A stretch of 64,000 bases of DNA, from NCBI GenBank assembly GCA_965205905.1, contig CBDBHZ010000001.1, forward strand, positions 62,001 to 126,000, in the 5' to 3' direction. The position numbers and the translations under genes were made by a program. Below are positions 1-9,290 of the stretch, in pieces; position 1 is the first letter of the stretch, and each line of letters starts with the position of its first letter. The notes beneath the pieces are model-generated. The model worked only from the letters and a program-made list of their open reading frames with translations, was not told the origin of the DNA and did no database searches. Source of the DNA: JAHZMA01 sp965205905 (GTDB lineage: Bacteria > Pseudomonadota > Alphaproteobacteria > JABAAW01 > JAHZMA01).

Positions 1-1842
1 ATGCAAAATAGTGCAGGGGCTTATATTGGCTATTTTGGTGCGGCACGCGAATATGCCCATTCAAATAGCGATATTGCAACCGACTATGCTGATACACCAG
101 AAACAGAAAACTTGAACCCCAATCAATTGGTTGGTTTCAATAATTTAAAAAATAATAACACAAGCAATAATGCCCTGCCAATATTAAGTGCTGTGCAGGT
201 AACAAAAAATGATAGCAATGAAACCATTACCAGCAACAAGATTACAGGTGCAGTGGTTGAAATTGATTATATAGCTTATAATGAATTTGCTAATACCGGG
301 CTAACATTATATGTTGCTGATAAAAAATATGAAGCAACAGCAGGCACTGGCAATCTAAGTAAAATTAATGCCACCACGATTGTAGCAACGATGAGCGATG
401 GCACTGCTGATATACCGACCAAACTTCAATTAAATAGGTCCATTGCGGGTAGTTCAAGATTTGCTTATATGGCAAATATCTATTGGCAATTAGATGAAAC
501 CCTTTATAGCAGCTATGGTTATGGCATCACCGGTTATGAAACTGATAATATAACCGCCCCTGCAACCCCTATCAGCGGAAGCTCTAATATTGGTATTCCT
601 GCCGCTGAAACCGGCATCATTACATTTACAGGCAGGGGGCAAGGGCGCTATGCTGGCAATGTCAATTTTGCAACTGATTTTGATATTGTCGCAGATGTTG
701 ATTTTGACAATAGAGAAGTGGCACTAACAGGCACGATTGAAGGTGGGCACGCCCTTAATTTTAATAGCACATTAAGTTATGCGATAGGCATGAATAGCCT
801 TACTGGCAGCATTGCCACTGCTGGCGGTGCTGATTATGCAAGATTAAGCGGCACTGCAGAAGCAAAATTTTACGGACCCCATGCCACAGATTTAGGTGGC
901 ACATTCACGATGTTTGATGACCATGTCGCTTATATTGGTTGGTTTGGCGCACAATCGCAACGCGATTACCGAACATTCCCTGCCGAGAGCATGGCAACCA
1001 CCCATGATGATACGCCAACAGGCAGCGATATTAATACGAATGGTTTAACAGGCTTTAATGATTCTACGCGTGGCGGCACAACAGATAATGCTTTGCCGAC
1101 ATTGCTGGTGCAGATAACAGGCAATAAGGCTAATAAGCTGATTTACAGTGAAGCAGTTACCGATGCGGTGGTTAAATTTGATTTTCAGGGCAATAAGAAA
1201 TTTAAGGGCTCTAATTTTTTCGTGTATTTTGCGGATAAAAAATATCAAACAGATGTTTCTACTCTAGCAGTTTCTACTTCAAATCTTTCATTTCAAAACC
1301 CTCTTGTTATCGGGAGTGATCAGGTCGCCAGTTTGCAATTAGAGACAAAAGGTGACTATATGGCATTGGTGAGTTGGAGCGCGAATTCAGGTGATGATCA
1401 ACGGTTTGTTTATGGCATGAATGGTTTTGAAACGCTTGGCACAGGTTCTAATTCTATCCCGACCACTGGCACTTCAGTAAGTTTTACGGGTAGTGGTAGC
1501 GGCACTTATTATAATCAGGACGCTACTGTAATAGCTGTGAGTTCTAGTGCTACAAGTTTTGATGTTACCGCAACGGTGGATTTCACCACCCAGAATGTGA
1601 ATTTAACAAGTGAACATTCTGGCACTAACAATGATCACTTTAATATTACCGCCTCTAATTTAAGCTATACAGCAGGCACGAATAACATCACTGGCACGAT
1701 TGAAACCGCAACAGGCGACGACCAAATGACAGGCACAGCCAATGCCCGCTTTTACGGACCATCGGCGGCAGAATTAGGCGGCATATTTTCCATGCAGAAT
1801 GATGATATCGTCTATATCGGTTGGTTCGGCGCGGATAGATAG
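1..1842 (+). CDS. TbpB-like multi-barrel surface lipoprotein, 5'-truncated by window edge
   Basis: This is the C-terminal part of a repeat protein whose start lies upstream of the window. The ATG at base 1 is internal, because the first residues (MQNSAGAYIGYFGA) are the closing strand that ends each barrel in the related proteins here. Two complete barrels of about 300 residues follow. Each runs LPxL..VQ, a YMAxxxW strand, G.G.E., TG...F.G.G.G.Y, FD..A.VDF, and the closing signature (A[RK]FYGPxAxxLGGxF.M......YIGWFGA). The last barrel ends at the stop codon. This signature belongs to the transferrin-binding-protein-B-like/factor-H-binding lipoprotein barrels. Family members sit on the outer face of the outer membrane and bind host or environmental ligands; the ligand here is unknown. 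The barrels lack the paired cysteines seen in some neighbours. Confidence 0.8.
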   Translation: MQNSAGAYIGYFGAAREYAHSNSDIATDYADTPETENLNPNQLVGFNNLKNNNTSNNALPILSAVQVTKNDSNETITSNKITGAVVEIDYIAYNEFANTGLTLYVADKKYEATAGTGNLSKINATTIVATMSDGTADIPTKLQLNRSIAGSSRFAYMANIYWQLDETLYSSYGYGITGYETDNITAPATPISGSSNIGIPAAETGIITFTGRGQGRYAGNVNFATDFDIVADVDFDNREVALTGTIEGGHALNFNSTLSYAIGMNSLTGSIATAGGADYARLSGTAEAKFYGPHATDLGGTFTMFDDHVAYIGWFGAQSQRDYRTFPAESMATTHDDTPTGSDINTNGLTGFNDSTRGGTTDNALPTLLVQITGNKANKLIYSEAVTDAVVKFDFQGNKKFKGSNFFVYFADKKYQTDVSTLAVSTSNLSFQNPLVIGSDQVASLQLETKGDYMALVSWSANSGDDQRFVYGMNGFETLGTGSNSIPTTGTSVSFTGSGSGTYYNQDATVIAVSSSATSFDVTATVDFTTQNVNLTSEHSGTNNDHFNITASNLSYTAGTNNITGTIETATGDDQMTGTANARFYGPSAAELGGIFSMQNDDIVYIGWFGADR

Positions 1843-1883
1843 CCTTAATCCACTCCCCCAGTTTCACATTTTTAATTATTTTC

Positions 1884-1912
1884 TTGCAATGCTTGATTTT
1901 CTTTGCTATAAT
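1884..1912 (+). promoter_or_regulatory. sigma70-type promoter for the broken four-barrel lipoprotein gene
   Basis: A -35 box TTGCAA (1884-1889) and a perfect -10 box TATAAT (1907-1912) are separated by 17 bases, 37 bases ahead of the ATG at 1949. A purine-rich AGGGGG stretch precedes the start and can serve as ribosome binding site. Confidence 0.65.
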
Positions 1913-1948
1913 GGACATGTTTATATTACAAATAGGGGGCACTAGGCC

Positions 1949-2995
1949 ATGAAACAGTCGTTTTTTTCAATCATTACATTCATTCTTTTCTCGTTCGTTC
2001 TAACCGCATGTAACGGTGGCAGTAGCGGTGGTAGCACTGGTAAGGCTTCAGTGCCTAATACGGATAATCCCGATACGACTACTACGCCTCCTGCTGGCGT
2101 CAATTTTGTTATTGGCGACCCAAAAGATCCACCAGAATTTACAATTCCTGCTACTGAGGAATATACGGATATGCAGAAAGTTGATGATGCTGATGATGGT
2201 GAAACCAAAGCTTTGTATGGTTTGGCTGTATTTGCTGATATTGGCACGGTAGCAACAATTGAAAGCCCTGCTGTTCAGCTTACATTTGGTGCTAATAACG
2301 TTATAACAGGCATAACCGCCCATGTTAATGATACCTATACAGCGTCAGATACAGGTAATACTGATAAATATACATTCACTGGCACTACCGAAAATGGCGC
2401 AAACATTAATCTTAACAGGGGTATAGCGTTTTTTGGCTTTAATTCAGATTATATGACTCAGCTAAATTGGAGTGAAAGCACTAATATTACAGGCATGATG
2501 ATTGCGGGTGTGGAAACATCAAACACAGATATAGTAGATATTAGCGATATTAGCTTTACGGGCAAAGGCAGCGGTATCTATCGCAATTCAACTGAAACTT
2601 ATAATACTGTTTTTGATGTGCACGCTACTGTTGATGCCACCAATAACAATGATGTAACAATTTTTACCAGCAACACATGTAAAGCAGCCGCTGGTTCAGA
2701 ATGTGGCGTTGGCGGTGCTGATAGGGTGGATATGCTTAATCTAGACCCAGTAACAGCAGGCTATGCAGATAATTCTATCACTAGCAGTAGCGCAAGCGCA
2801 GGCACGTTAGCCGGCAATATCAATGCACGATTCTATGGTAGCGATATTAGCGAATTTGGTGGCGCATTTGTGCTAGTTGATGCCACAAGCTATTATTATG
2901 GTACATTTGGTGCAAAACTTCTTGGTGCTACTTATGGTAGCTATTCGGTTGTATCTGATATTTACAGTGGCGATGATAGCGACTGCAATGACTGA
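1949..2995 (+). CDS. TbpB-like lipoprotein, first barrel (5' part of a frame-broken gene)
   Basis: The N-terminus MKQSFFSIITFILFSFVLTAC is a lipoprotein signal peptide: short basic start, hydrophobic core, LTAC lipobox with Cys about residue 21, then a Gly/Ser-rich tether. One TbpB-like barrel follows, ending at ARFYGSDISEFGGAF and YYYGTFGAK. It carries a Cys pair (C-K-A-A-A-G-S-E-C) in the loop after the VDATNNNDVTIFTSNT strand, as in the barrels of the 2025-aa gene. The frame stops soon after the barrel, and the homologous continuation lies in other frames and then in the ORF at 3129. I read 1949-6437 as one gene encoding a four-barrel lipoprotein of about 1490 residues that is broken by indels. 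It has its own promoter just upstream. Confidence 0.7.
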   Translation: MKQSFFSIITFILFSFVLTACNGGSSGGSTGKASVPNTDNPDTTTTPPAGVNFVIGDPKDPPEFTIPATEEYTDMQKVDDADDGETKALYGLAVFADIGTVATIESPAVQLTFGANNVITGITAHVNDTYTASDTGNTDKYTFTGTTENGANINLNRGIAFFGFNSDYMTQLNWSESTNITGMMIAGVETSNTDIVDISDISFTGKGSGIYRNSTETYNTVFDVHATVDATNNNDVTIFTSNTCKAAAGSECGVGGADRVDMLNLDPVTAGYADNSITSSSASAGTLAGNINARFYGSDISEFGGAFVLVDATSYYYGTFGAKLLGATYGSYSVVSDIYSGDDSDCND

Positions 2996-3170
2996 TGATG
3001 GCGGCTACACACTTGTTGTCGACTACCTGCTCACATGGAAGTTGATGCTGGGTTTGATTCTATCACACTAGCGGCTGCTGATACTGTTAATCCGACCAAA
3101 GAAATAACATTATTAGGGCTATCAGCCTATGTTAGCGGTAACAATGCTGCCTATGTGCGCGAGGTCTGAA
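2985..3170 (+). other. frameshift zone joining two halves of a four-barrel lipoprotein gene
   Basis: The expected linker can be read only by switching frames. After the stop at 2993-2995 the match to the linker of the next barrel continues with GGYTLV in frame 3. It then returns to frame 2 (HMEVDAGFDSITLAAADT, then NPTKEITLLGLSAYV) and goes back to frame 3 at SENDDWNIY near 3165. The equivalent linker at about 4060-4240 (GYTLADTTHAE... NPTKTIKLLGLSAYD... NWEVAADI) is intact and shows the order. Three indels lie within about 180 bases, so this is either decay of a real pseudogene or local sequence error. Confidence 0.7.
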
Positions 3171-6100
3171 AATGATGATTGGAATATCTATTTCAAAACA
3201 AAAAGCATCGCGCCAACAACCATTGCCAATGTTATTGGCTCTGCGGCTGCAATCACTTTTGATGATTCGGGCAATGTAACCAGCGTAACGGCTTACCTTA
3301 ATGAAGATACTGTAACGCCCGGTGCCACCGAAACTGACCCCGATATACCTGTCGATGTTACCTATTCGGCCACTTTTACAAATGCTGATAACGTTGCGGG
3401 TATTGCCACTAGCAGTGTGGTTAGCAAAGATGGCGCTGAAATCACTGGCGCCACAACCAGCCTTACAGTTGATAGAAGCGTTGCAACTTTTGGCTTCGCA
3501 ACAGAATATATGGCAATGATTGGTTGGGATGTTGATAAAACAACGGATGATTTATCAGGGGTAACAGGCGATACCTATAGTATCAATGGCTTAATGCTTG
3601 CAGGCATGCAAAGCACTGATATATCTAGCAAATCAGGGCAAGTAGTGAATTTTGTTGGTAAAGGCAAAGGGCTCTATGGCGATAGCGAGGGAAGCTATAA
3701 AACCATTTTTGATATGGTTGCCACTGTTAATTTTACTGATACAAAAGTAACATTTAGCACCCGCAATAGCTGTAAAGCAAATGGTTGCGCAAATAACCCA
3801 GTCAATGCACTTGATTTCACCACAGCCAGTCTTTCTTATGCCGGTAGCAATGCAATCAGCAGTGCGTTTAACATTGGCGGTTTAACAGGTTGGTTTGATG
3901 CCCGTTTTTATGGCACAGAAACAGGTAATGATGTGGCAAAAGAAATTGGTGGGTCATTCGCACTTGCAGGTGGCGGTAGCTACTATTATGGTGCATTTGG
4001 TGGCTATGTTGCCGGCACACTAGCCAATAATTATTCGCTTAACAATTTTATTGGCGGTAGCGGTTATACACTTGCCGATACCACCCATGCCGAAAATACC
4101 GGCACCTATACCACAATCACAGGCGCGGCGACTGATAGTGCTAACCCGACCAAAACAATAAAATTATTAGGGCTATCTGCCTATGATGAAAAAGATAATG
4201 CTGATTATATTCGTGGTACTGCTGTAAAAGATAATTGGGAAGTGGCGGCAGATATTACGATACAGTCTGCATCAATTGCCACCATTGATGGCTCTGCTGC
4301 CGAAATCACTTTTGATAATGCAGGCAATATAACCGAAGTAACTGCATATCTGAATGATGGCAGTGATTATAGCTATACAGCCAGTGGCTTTGCAAGCAGT
4401 GGTAATGTTATGGTTGCTGATATTGACAGCCTTACGGGTAAAGCTGGTGGTGATCCTCTGAAAGATAAATTTGATGGTGCTGCGACCAAAACCATCACAG
4501 TAGATAGAAGTGATGAAACATTTGGTTTTGAAACCCATTATATGGCGATGATTGGTTGGGAAATCAGCCGAACCGCAAGTGATTTTGATACAGGGCTTAG
4601 CGCAGTAGCATTGCAATTAACAGATTCAAGCTATGCCATTGAAGGCATGATGCTTGCAGGGATGCAACTCAGTAATGCTGATTTAATCACAGCTGGCACA
4701 GGTGATTTCGATGATAAAGAAGTTGATTTTAATGGCAAAGGCAAGGGCGTTTATGGTGATGTTAATGGCAGCTATAACACTATCTTTGATGTAACTGCCA
4801 CTGTTAATTTTACAGCAGATACTGTTGCCATCAGCACCAGCAAAACTTGTCGCGATATTGCCAATGCCGATTGCGCTAATGGCGGTAATAGTCGGTTAGA
4901 TACTCTTAATTTCAGCACAGCCGCTTTTAGCATTCTAGATAATAGTGTTCTTGCTAATAATCTTAACAACCAAACAATCAATGTCGGTAGCATGGCAGGC
5001 ACGCTTGATGCCCGCTTCTATGGTGCAGATTTGGAAGAATTTGGTGGCTCATTCGCGCTTGCCAATACGACTATAGGCAGTGAAGAATATTATTATGGTG
5101 TGTTTGGTGCGTCATCCTATACCCATAATGTGGTATTTGCTCAACAAACATCAAGCCATCCTAATTTACCAACAGCACCGGTTGTGCCGCATGAAACGTT
5201 TCAAGAAGCCTATGCTGATAACACAGATTCTGCATATATCTTACCGATTGTGATGGCAGTTGAAGATCATTATGTGCAGCAACATACCCGTGCTGCTGAT
5301 CAGACATATAAAAGGTTTGATGATTTTACCGTTGTTGATGAGGCTGTTGCGTTCAATCAATATGCCAATGGCTATGTTAAATTTAAGGTAGCTGATAATG
5401 TTACACCTCCCAGTGGTAAATCTACAGTCCATAATAGTTTTAAGGATGCAACTTTATATGTGGGCAATAATGAATATCTCAGCACCCCTAATATAGCTCC
5501 AACCAGTGCAACCCAATCAGGCCATTCTGATAGTAACATTCTTGGCTATAGTAATAATCTGAATCAAACAGAAGCTCAGCTTACTTTATCAAATGATATA
5601 GAACTTAGTTTTAATAATAGTTTCACCTCAAAATATATGATATCAATTTACTGGAACATTTCAAGAGATGCTAATAATTTAAGCGGATTCGCAAGTAAGA
5701 CTTATAATATTGATAATATTTATAACGAAACCACTGATGAACGCAAAGGTTATGGTTTGGCAGGCAATGAAACTGCGGGGGCTGATATCCCGACCGATGC
5801 TGGTGATATCACATTCTATGGCGGTGGCAATGGCACGATTCGTGAATTTGAGCTTGTCAGCAAGCGAGATAATAATTCAGCTGAACAAGCGGCTTATGAT
5901 GCAGAATATAATATTATTGCGAATGACATTGGCGGGCAGGGCATAAGCGCGGGCAGAAGCGTAATAACTGATCCATACCTTGGAACCCTTAATGCTGCTA
6001 CCTTCTTTGATGTGATTCAATATAATTATACGCGCGTAACATATGATGTGAAAGCCGATGTTAATTTTGGCAATCGCACGGTAAAATTTGCAGGTGATAA

Positions 6101-6437
6101 TGTCAAAAAAGAAAACGATGGCACAGCAGTTACTATTACAGACGAAAATGGCGATGTTGTTAAGATTGCTGGCAGCGCAGATAATGATACTACTGGCTGG
6201 GATTTTGAAAGCTCAACCATCCGTTACAGGGCTGGTGATAATAATATCATTGGTTCGGTTCGTGCCACCCATGCTGATAACGATGCTATTGGTTCAATCA
6301 ATGCCCGCTTCTATGGCCCGACTGCCACAGAAATTGGCGGCACGATTATCATGCAATCAGATGATCAACAAAAAGGTTTCACTGGTTCATTCGGTGCTTG
6401 TCAACGTTCAACTTCACAAGCCGCATGTGGTGAATAA
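3129..6437 (+). CDS. TbpB-like lipoprotein, barrels 2-4 (3' part of the frame-broken gene)
   Basis: This open frame carries three TbpB-like barrels ending at ARFYGTETGNDVAKEIGGSF, ARFYGADLEEFGGSF and ARFYGPTATEIGGTI. The ATG at 3129 is only the first in-frame Met. Homology starts at SENDDWNIY (about 3165), and there is no signal peptide, so on its own the product could not be exported. The first two barrels have a two-Cys loop (NSCKANGCANN and KTCRDIANADCANGG); the third does not. The final barrel is longer and contains an insert before its VDVNFGNRTVKF-like strand. The protein ends CQRSTSQAACGE. A rho-independent terminator follows 28 bases after the stop. Ligand and function are unknown. 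Confidence 0.7.
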   Translation: MLAVTMLPMCARSENDDWNIYFKTKSIAPTTIANVIGSAAAITFDDSGNVTSVTAYLNEDTVTPGATETDPDIPVDVTYSATFTNADNVAGIATSSVVSKDGAEITGATTSLTVDRSVATFGFATEYMAMIGWDVDKTTDDLSGVTGDTYSINGLMLAGMQSTDISSKSGQVVNFVGKGKGLYGDSEGSYKTIFDMVATVNFTDTKVTFSTRNSCKANGCANNPVNALDFTTASLSYAGSNAISSAFNIGGLTGWFDARFYGTETGNDVAKEIGGSFALAGGGSYYYGAFGGYVAGTLANNYSLNNFIGGSGYTLADTTHAENTGTYTTITGAATDSANPTKTIKLLGLSAYDEKDNADYIRGTAVKDNWEVAADITIQSASIATIDGSAAEITFDNAGNITEVTAYLNDGSDYSYTASGFASSGNVMVADIDSLTGKAGGDPLKDKFDGAATKTITVDRSDETFGFETHYMAMIGWEISRTASDFDTGLSAVALQLTDSSYAIEGMMLAGMQLSNADLITAGTGDFDDKEVDFNGKGKGVYGDVNGSYNTIFDVTATVNFTADTVAISTSKTCRDIANADCANGGNSRLDTLNFSTAAFSILDNSVLANNLNNQTINVGSMAGTLDARFYGADLEEFGGSFALANTTIGSEEYYYGVFGASSYTHNVVFAQQTSSHPNLPTAPVVPHETFQEAYADNTDSAYILPIVMAVEDHYVQQHTRAADQTYKRFDDFTVVDEAVAFNQYANGYVKFKVADNVTPPSGKSTVHNSFKDATLYVGNNEYLSTPNIAPTSATQSGHSDSNILGYSNNLNQTEAQLTLSNDIELSFNNSFTSKYMISIYWNISRDANNLSGFASKTYNIDNIYNETTDERKGYGLAGNETAGADIPTDAGDITFYGGGNGTIREFELVSKRDNNSAEQAAYDAEYNIIANDIGGQGISAGRSVITDPYLGTLNAATFFDVIQYNYTRVTYDVKADVNFGNRTVKFAGDNVKKENDGTAVTITDENGDVVKIAGSADNDTTGWDFESSTIRYRAGDNNIIGSVRATHADNDAIGSINARFYGPTATEIGGTIIMQSDDQQKGFTGSFGACQRSTSQAACGE

Positions 6438-6464
6438 CGATAGAAACAATAAAGTAATTGCAAA

Positions 6465-6497
6465 AAAGGCGTGGGTGTTAAACCCCACGCCTTTATT
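6465..6497 (+). terminator. rho-independent terminator of the lipoprotein gene
   Basis: An 11-bp perfect stem AAAGGCGTGGG (6465-6475) pairs with CCCACGCCTTT (6484-6494) around an 8-base loop, followed by a T-rich stretch. It lies between the lipoprotein stop and the palindromic repeat. Confidence 0.8.
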
Positions 6498-6504
6498 ATA
6501 TTAA

Positions 6505-6628
6505 TTAAGGGGGGTGCGGTCTGGCTTCTCGATGCGCGCTTGTCAAACTTTTGTCCGTAGGACAGTTTGCCAAGCAGACGCCTCTTGCCAGAACCCCCCT
6601 TAATAATCCCCCCGCTGTATTTCAATAC
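6505..6628. repeat. palindromic MITE-like repeat, copy 1
   Basis: The element has perfect 10-bp terminal inverted repeats TTAAGGGGGG (6505-6514) and CCCCCCTTAA (6594-6603). Inside is an imperfect hairpin: CTGGC (6521-6525) against GCCAG (6588-6592), GC-TTG-T-CAAAC against GTTTG-C-CAAGC, with TGTCCGTAGGACA at the tip. The adjoining module (6604-6628) reads as the complement of GTATT-GAAATACAGCGGGGGG. The same hairpin recurs at 22652 and 54289 with a few substitutions. Confidence 0.8.
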
Positions 6629-6652
6629 GAAAGTCGTGCGCGTTAAAGAAAA

Positions 6653-7099
6653 TTACTCAACTCTTTCAGTGCCGCGAGGTGTGTCTCTATCCCAAGTAGG
6701 TAATAGCATCAACCACAGATAAAGCACAGTAGATAGCACAAAAAACGCTGTGCAGAACCACCAGATTTGTCCGCTGGTATGGGCAAACAGCATAAAGCCT
6801 ATCACCGCCCCCGCACCGCTTAACGCATAATAATAGGGGGCACCGCTATCATAAGTGCGGCGTATCACCAAACAAAAATTGATATAAATAATCAAAGCAA
6901 GCCACAGACTGCTAACAGGCGAGTGAATCTTATATGACCATATCACCGCATCAAGTGGCAGAATAAAAAAATTGGAGAGAATAAGAATGAAGAGTTGAAA
7001 CTTCCAAAATTCCTTTCGCCCCGCTGTGCCACGCCATTGATGACGGTTGCGAAAAACCACCGCAATTGCTTGAAAAAAACCTATTTTTTGTTGCGCCAT
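6653..7099 (-). CDS. DUF805 family inner-membrane protein
   Basis: 148 residues. Near the N-terminus is the DUF805 signature (W-R-G-T-A-G-R-K-E-F-W-K-F) followed by four hydrophobic segments: about residues 35-57, 66-82, 90-107 and 113-130. A conserved VIRRTYDSGA stretch lies between the second and third. This is the YhaH/YiiR type of inner-membrane protein, whose biochemical role is unknown. It lies 26 bases downstream of the DoxX-family gene on the same strand, so the two are probably co-transcribed. The acidic/basic tail (TWDRDTPRGTERVE) is probably cytoplasmic. Confidence 0.75.
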   Translation of the reverse strand: MAQQKIGFFQAIAVVFRNRHQWRGTAGRKEFWKFQLFILILSNFFILPLDAVIWSYKIHSPVSSLWLALIIYINFCLVIRRTYDSGAPYYYALSGAGAVIGFMLFAHTSGQIWWFCTAFFVLSTVLYLWLMLLPTWDRDTPRGTERVE

Positions 7100-7125
7100 A
7101 ATGCTACTTCCATTTATGTGTCATT

Positions 7126-7560
7126 CTATTTTAATATATCGGGTATCAGCGCATCAATCAATGGCACGCGCTTTATCAATCCCCGCGCTGAATAACTACC
7201 ATTGCCACCAATCAGGCAGGCAAACCCCATCACCAATAATAAGAGCGGATATTCCCAACCGCCACCGGGGTTGCTGAATAGCCAGCCATTGCCCAAATGC
7301 ACCATCAGCGCACCACCAACAATAGGCAGTAACATAAGCGAGGCAATTCGTGTATAGATGCCGAGCATAATCAATGCACCGCCAACCGTTTCGCCAAAAA
7401 TCACCAGCAGGCTAAGCCATGCGGGCATACCAAAGCTTTCAGCAAAATAGTTAATTGTGCCATCAATGGTGAAATCAAATATTTTCAGCACCAAACCATG
7501 CGCTAGCAAAACCGCACCATAGCTGAGCCGTATCAAAAAATAGGGTAATTCGTTACGCAT
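7126..7560 (-). CDS. DoxX family membrane protein
   Basis: 144 residues with four predicted membrane helices. Features typical of DoxX are an N-terminal LIRLSYGAVLLAHGL helix, a Gly-rich second helix (GETVGGALIMLGIYTRIASLML), GGALMVHLGNGWLF and a final GFACLIGGNGSYSARGL segment. Family members are small quinone- or redox-associated membrane proteins, mostly uncharacterised in bacteria. The gene is first in a two-gene minus-strand unit with the DUF805 gene. The GGAG-like AAAGGAG ahead of the ATG supports the start at 7560. Confidence 0.75.
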   Translation of the reverse strand: MRNELPYFLIRLSYGAVLLAHGLVLKIFDFTIDGTINYFAESFGMPAWLSLLVIFGETVGGALIMLGIYTRIASLMLLPIVGGALMVHLGNGWLFSNPGGGWEYPLLLLVMGFACLIGGNGSYSARGLIKRVPLIDALIPDILK

Positions 7561-7640
7561 TATATACTCCTTTATATTACATGCCTATTTTATTATCAGT
7601 TTTTGCGCTATCATACAAGATGATGCTCAAGTTTTTTATG

Positions 7641-7669
7641 TTGCATCGGCAAGGTTTTTGCGTTATTAA
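7641..7669 (+). promoter_or_regulatory. putative promoter of yggT-hisS-prfA
   Basis: TTGCAT (7641-7646) and TATTAA (7664-7669) are separated by 17 bases, 28 bases ahead of the YggT start. A GAAAGGG ribosome binding site follows. Confidence 0.45.
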
Positions 7670-7697
7670 TACCGAATATGAATGAAAGGGTAACAAT

Positions 7698-7988
7698 ATG
7701 CAGTCATTGATTGGATTGGTTAGCACGATTATCGGGCTTTATGTTTGGTTTATCATCGCTTATGCGGTGATTGGCTTGCTGTTTAGCTTTAATATTTTGA
7801 ACCCGCATAGCGATATTGCCCATCGTATTTATGGTTTTTTGAACCAGATGGTGGAGCCCGCCTTGCGTCCGTTACGGAGGATTATCCCGATGTTCGGCAC
7901 GGTGGATATTACGCCTTTGGTGCTGATTTTAGGATTAAATTTTTTGCAAAGCCTTATTCACGAATATGCTTTCAAGCTATTATCATAA
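7698..7988 (+). CDS. YggT family membrane protein
   Basis: 96 residues with two hydrophobic segments (about 3-30 and 72-90). The typical YggT core is F.N.M.EP.L.P.RR..P, here FLNQMVEPALRPLRRIIPMFG, followed by DITPLVLILGLNFL. YggT proteins are inner-membrane proteins linked to osmotic stress tolerance and, in some bacteria, to cell division or photosystem assembly; no enzymatic role is known. The GAAAGGGTAAC ribosome binding site fits the ATG at 7698. The gene lies 42 bases upstream of hisS and is probably in the same transcript. Confidence 0.85.
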   Translation: MQSLIGLVSTIIGLYVWFIIAYAVIGLLFSFNILNPHSDIAHRIYGFLNQMVEPALRPLRRIIPMFGTVDITPLVLILGLNFLQSLIHEYAFKLLS

Positions 7989-8030
7989 TGCTTGCACTTT
8001 ATAACCACCATTAGCTAAAGGAATAAAATC

Positions 8031-9290
8031 ATGAAACAACCCATCGCAAAAGTGAGGGGGATGCATGATTATGTCGGCACTGAATTTGCCCAAATGCAGA
8101 CAGTGATTAATGTTGCGGCGCATCAGGCGCATCTTTACGGCTATCAAGGCATCACAACGCCCATTTTAGAAAAGGCAGAATTATTTGCGCGCACGGCAGG
8201 CGAGGCAAGTGATGTGGTGATGAAAGAAATGTATCGCTTTACCGATCAAGGTGGTGAAGATTTGGCATTGCGCCCTGAAGGCACGGCATCGGTGGTGCGG
8301 GCGGTGATTACGGAAGGCTTAACGCAAACCCTACCGCAGAAATTCTTTTATTCGGGTGCTATGTTTCGGCGCGAACGCCCGCAAAAAGGACGCTTACGGC
8401 AATTCCATCAATGTGCGGTGGAATATATTGGCACCAAATCGCCGTTTGCCGATGCGGAGGTGATAGTCTGTGGCTATCGAATTTTGCAACGACTGAATAT
8501 CAACACGAAGCTAGAAATCAACACATTAGGCGAACTAGAATCACGTGATAAATGGCGTGATGCCTTGCGCGATTATTACAAAGCGCATCAGGGTAAATTA
8601 TCGGAAGCCAGTATCAGCAGAATTGAGCGCAACCCTTTACGCATATTAGATAGCAAAGATGAGGGCGACCAAGTGCTGAATGATAGTGCGCCCTCATTTG
8701 CTGAATTTATCACGGCTGAAGAACAGGATTTTTATGAACAGGTGAAAGCCTATCTTGACGATGCAGGGGTTGCCTATGTTGAAAATCCAAAATTGGTGCG
8801 CGGGCTTGACTATTACAACCATACCGCCTTTGAATTTATCTCTGACCAGATAGGTGCGCAAGGCACAGTGTTAGCAGGCGGACGCTATGATGGCTTATCG
8901 GCAATGATTGGCGGCCCGAAAGATTTGCCATCAGTGGGTTGGGCATCGGGGGTGGAACGTTTGATGCTATTGGCAGATTTTGCTAGGTTGGACATGGCGC
9001 ACAATATTGTGGGCATGATACCAGCAGGCGATGATAATATCACCCATACGGCCGCGATTGCCGAGACATTACGCGCATCTGGGATTGCGATTACGCTGAT
9101 ACCGAATGGCACGATGAAGCAGAAATTTAACCGCGCCAATCAGATGGGTGTGAATTATCTGCTGATTTGCGGTGATGACGAGATGAAGCAAAATGCGCTG
9201 AAATTGAAAGATATGCAAACAGGTGATGAACAATTATTAACACTTGATGCGGTTATCTCAAAATTCAAGAATGAGCAAAGCAATGTTTGA
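8031..9290 (+). CDS. hisS: histidine--tRNA ligase
   Basis: 419 residues, the usual length. The enzyme charges tRNA-His with histidine in the cytoplasm. Class II motifs are in order: RGMHD near residue 10, motif 2 (FRRERPQKGRLRQFHQ) about 113-128, the histidine-specific block LVRGLDYYNHTAFEF about 256-270, GGRYDGLSAMIGG about 283-295, and motif 3 (VGWASGVERLML) about 302-313. A C-terminal anticodon-binding domain follows (IPAGDDNITHTAAIAETLR...). The end overlaps the start of prfA by about 20 bases, suggesting translational coupling. Confidence 0.97.
   Translation: MKQPIAKVRGMHDYVGTEFAQMQTVINVAAHQAHLYGYQGITTPILEKAELFARTAGEASDVVMKEMYRFTDQGGEDLALRPEGTASVVRAVITEGLTQTLPQKFFYSGAMFRRERPQKGRLRQFHQCAVEYIGTKSPFADAEVIVCGYRILQRLNINTKLEINTLGELESRDKWRDALRDYYKAHQGKLSEASISRIERNPLRILDSKDEGDQVLNDSAPSFAEFITAEEQDFYEQVKAYLDDAGVAYVENPKLVRGLDYYNHTAFEFISDQIGAQGTVLAGGRYDGLSAMIGGPKDLPSVGWASGVERLMLLADFARLDMAHNIVGMIPAGDDNITHTAAIAETLRASGIAITLIPNGTMKQKFNRANQMGVNYLLICGDDEMKQNALKLKDMQTGDEQLLTLDAVISKFKNEQSNV

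Noticed and set aside
1..3. ATG at the first base as a true start codon
   Set aside because: The first residues match the closing strand of a barrel module, so the window begins inside a gene.
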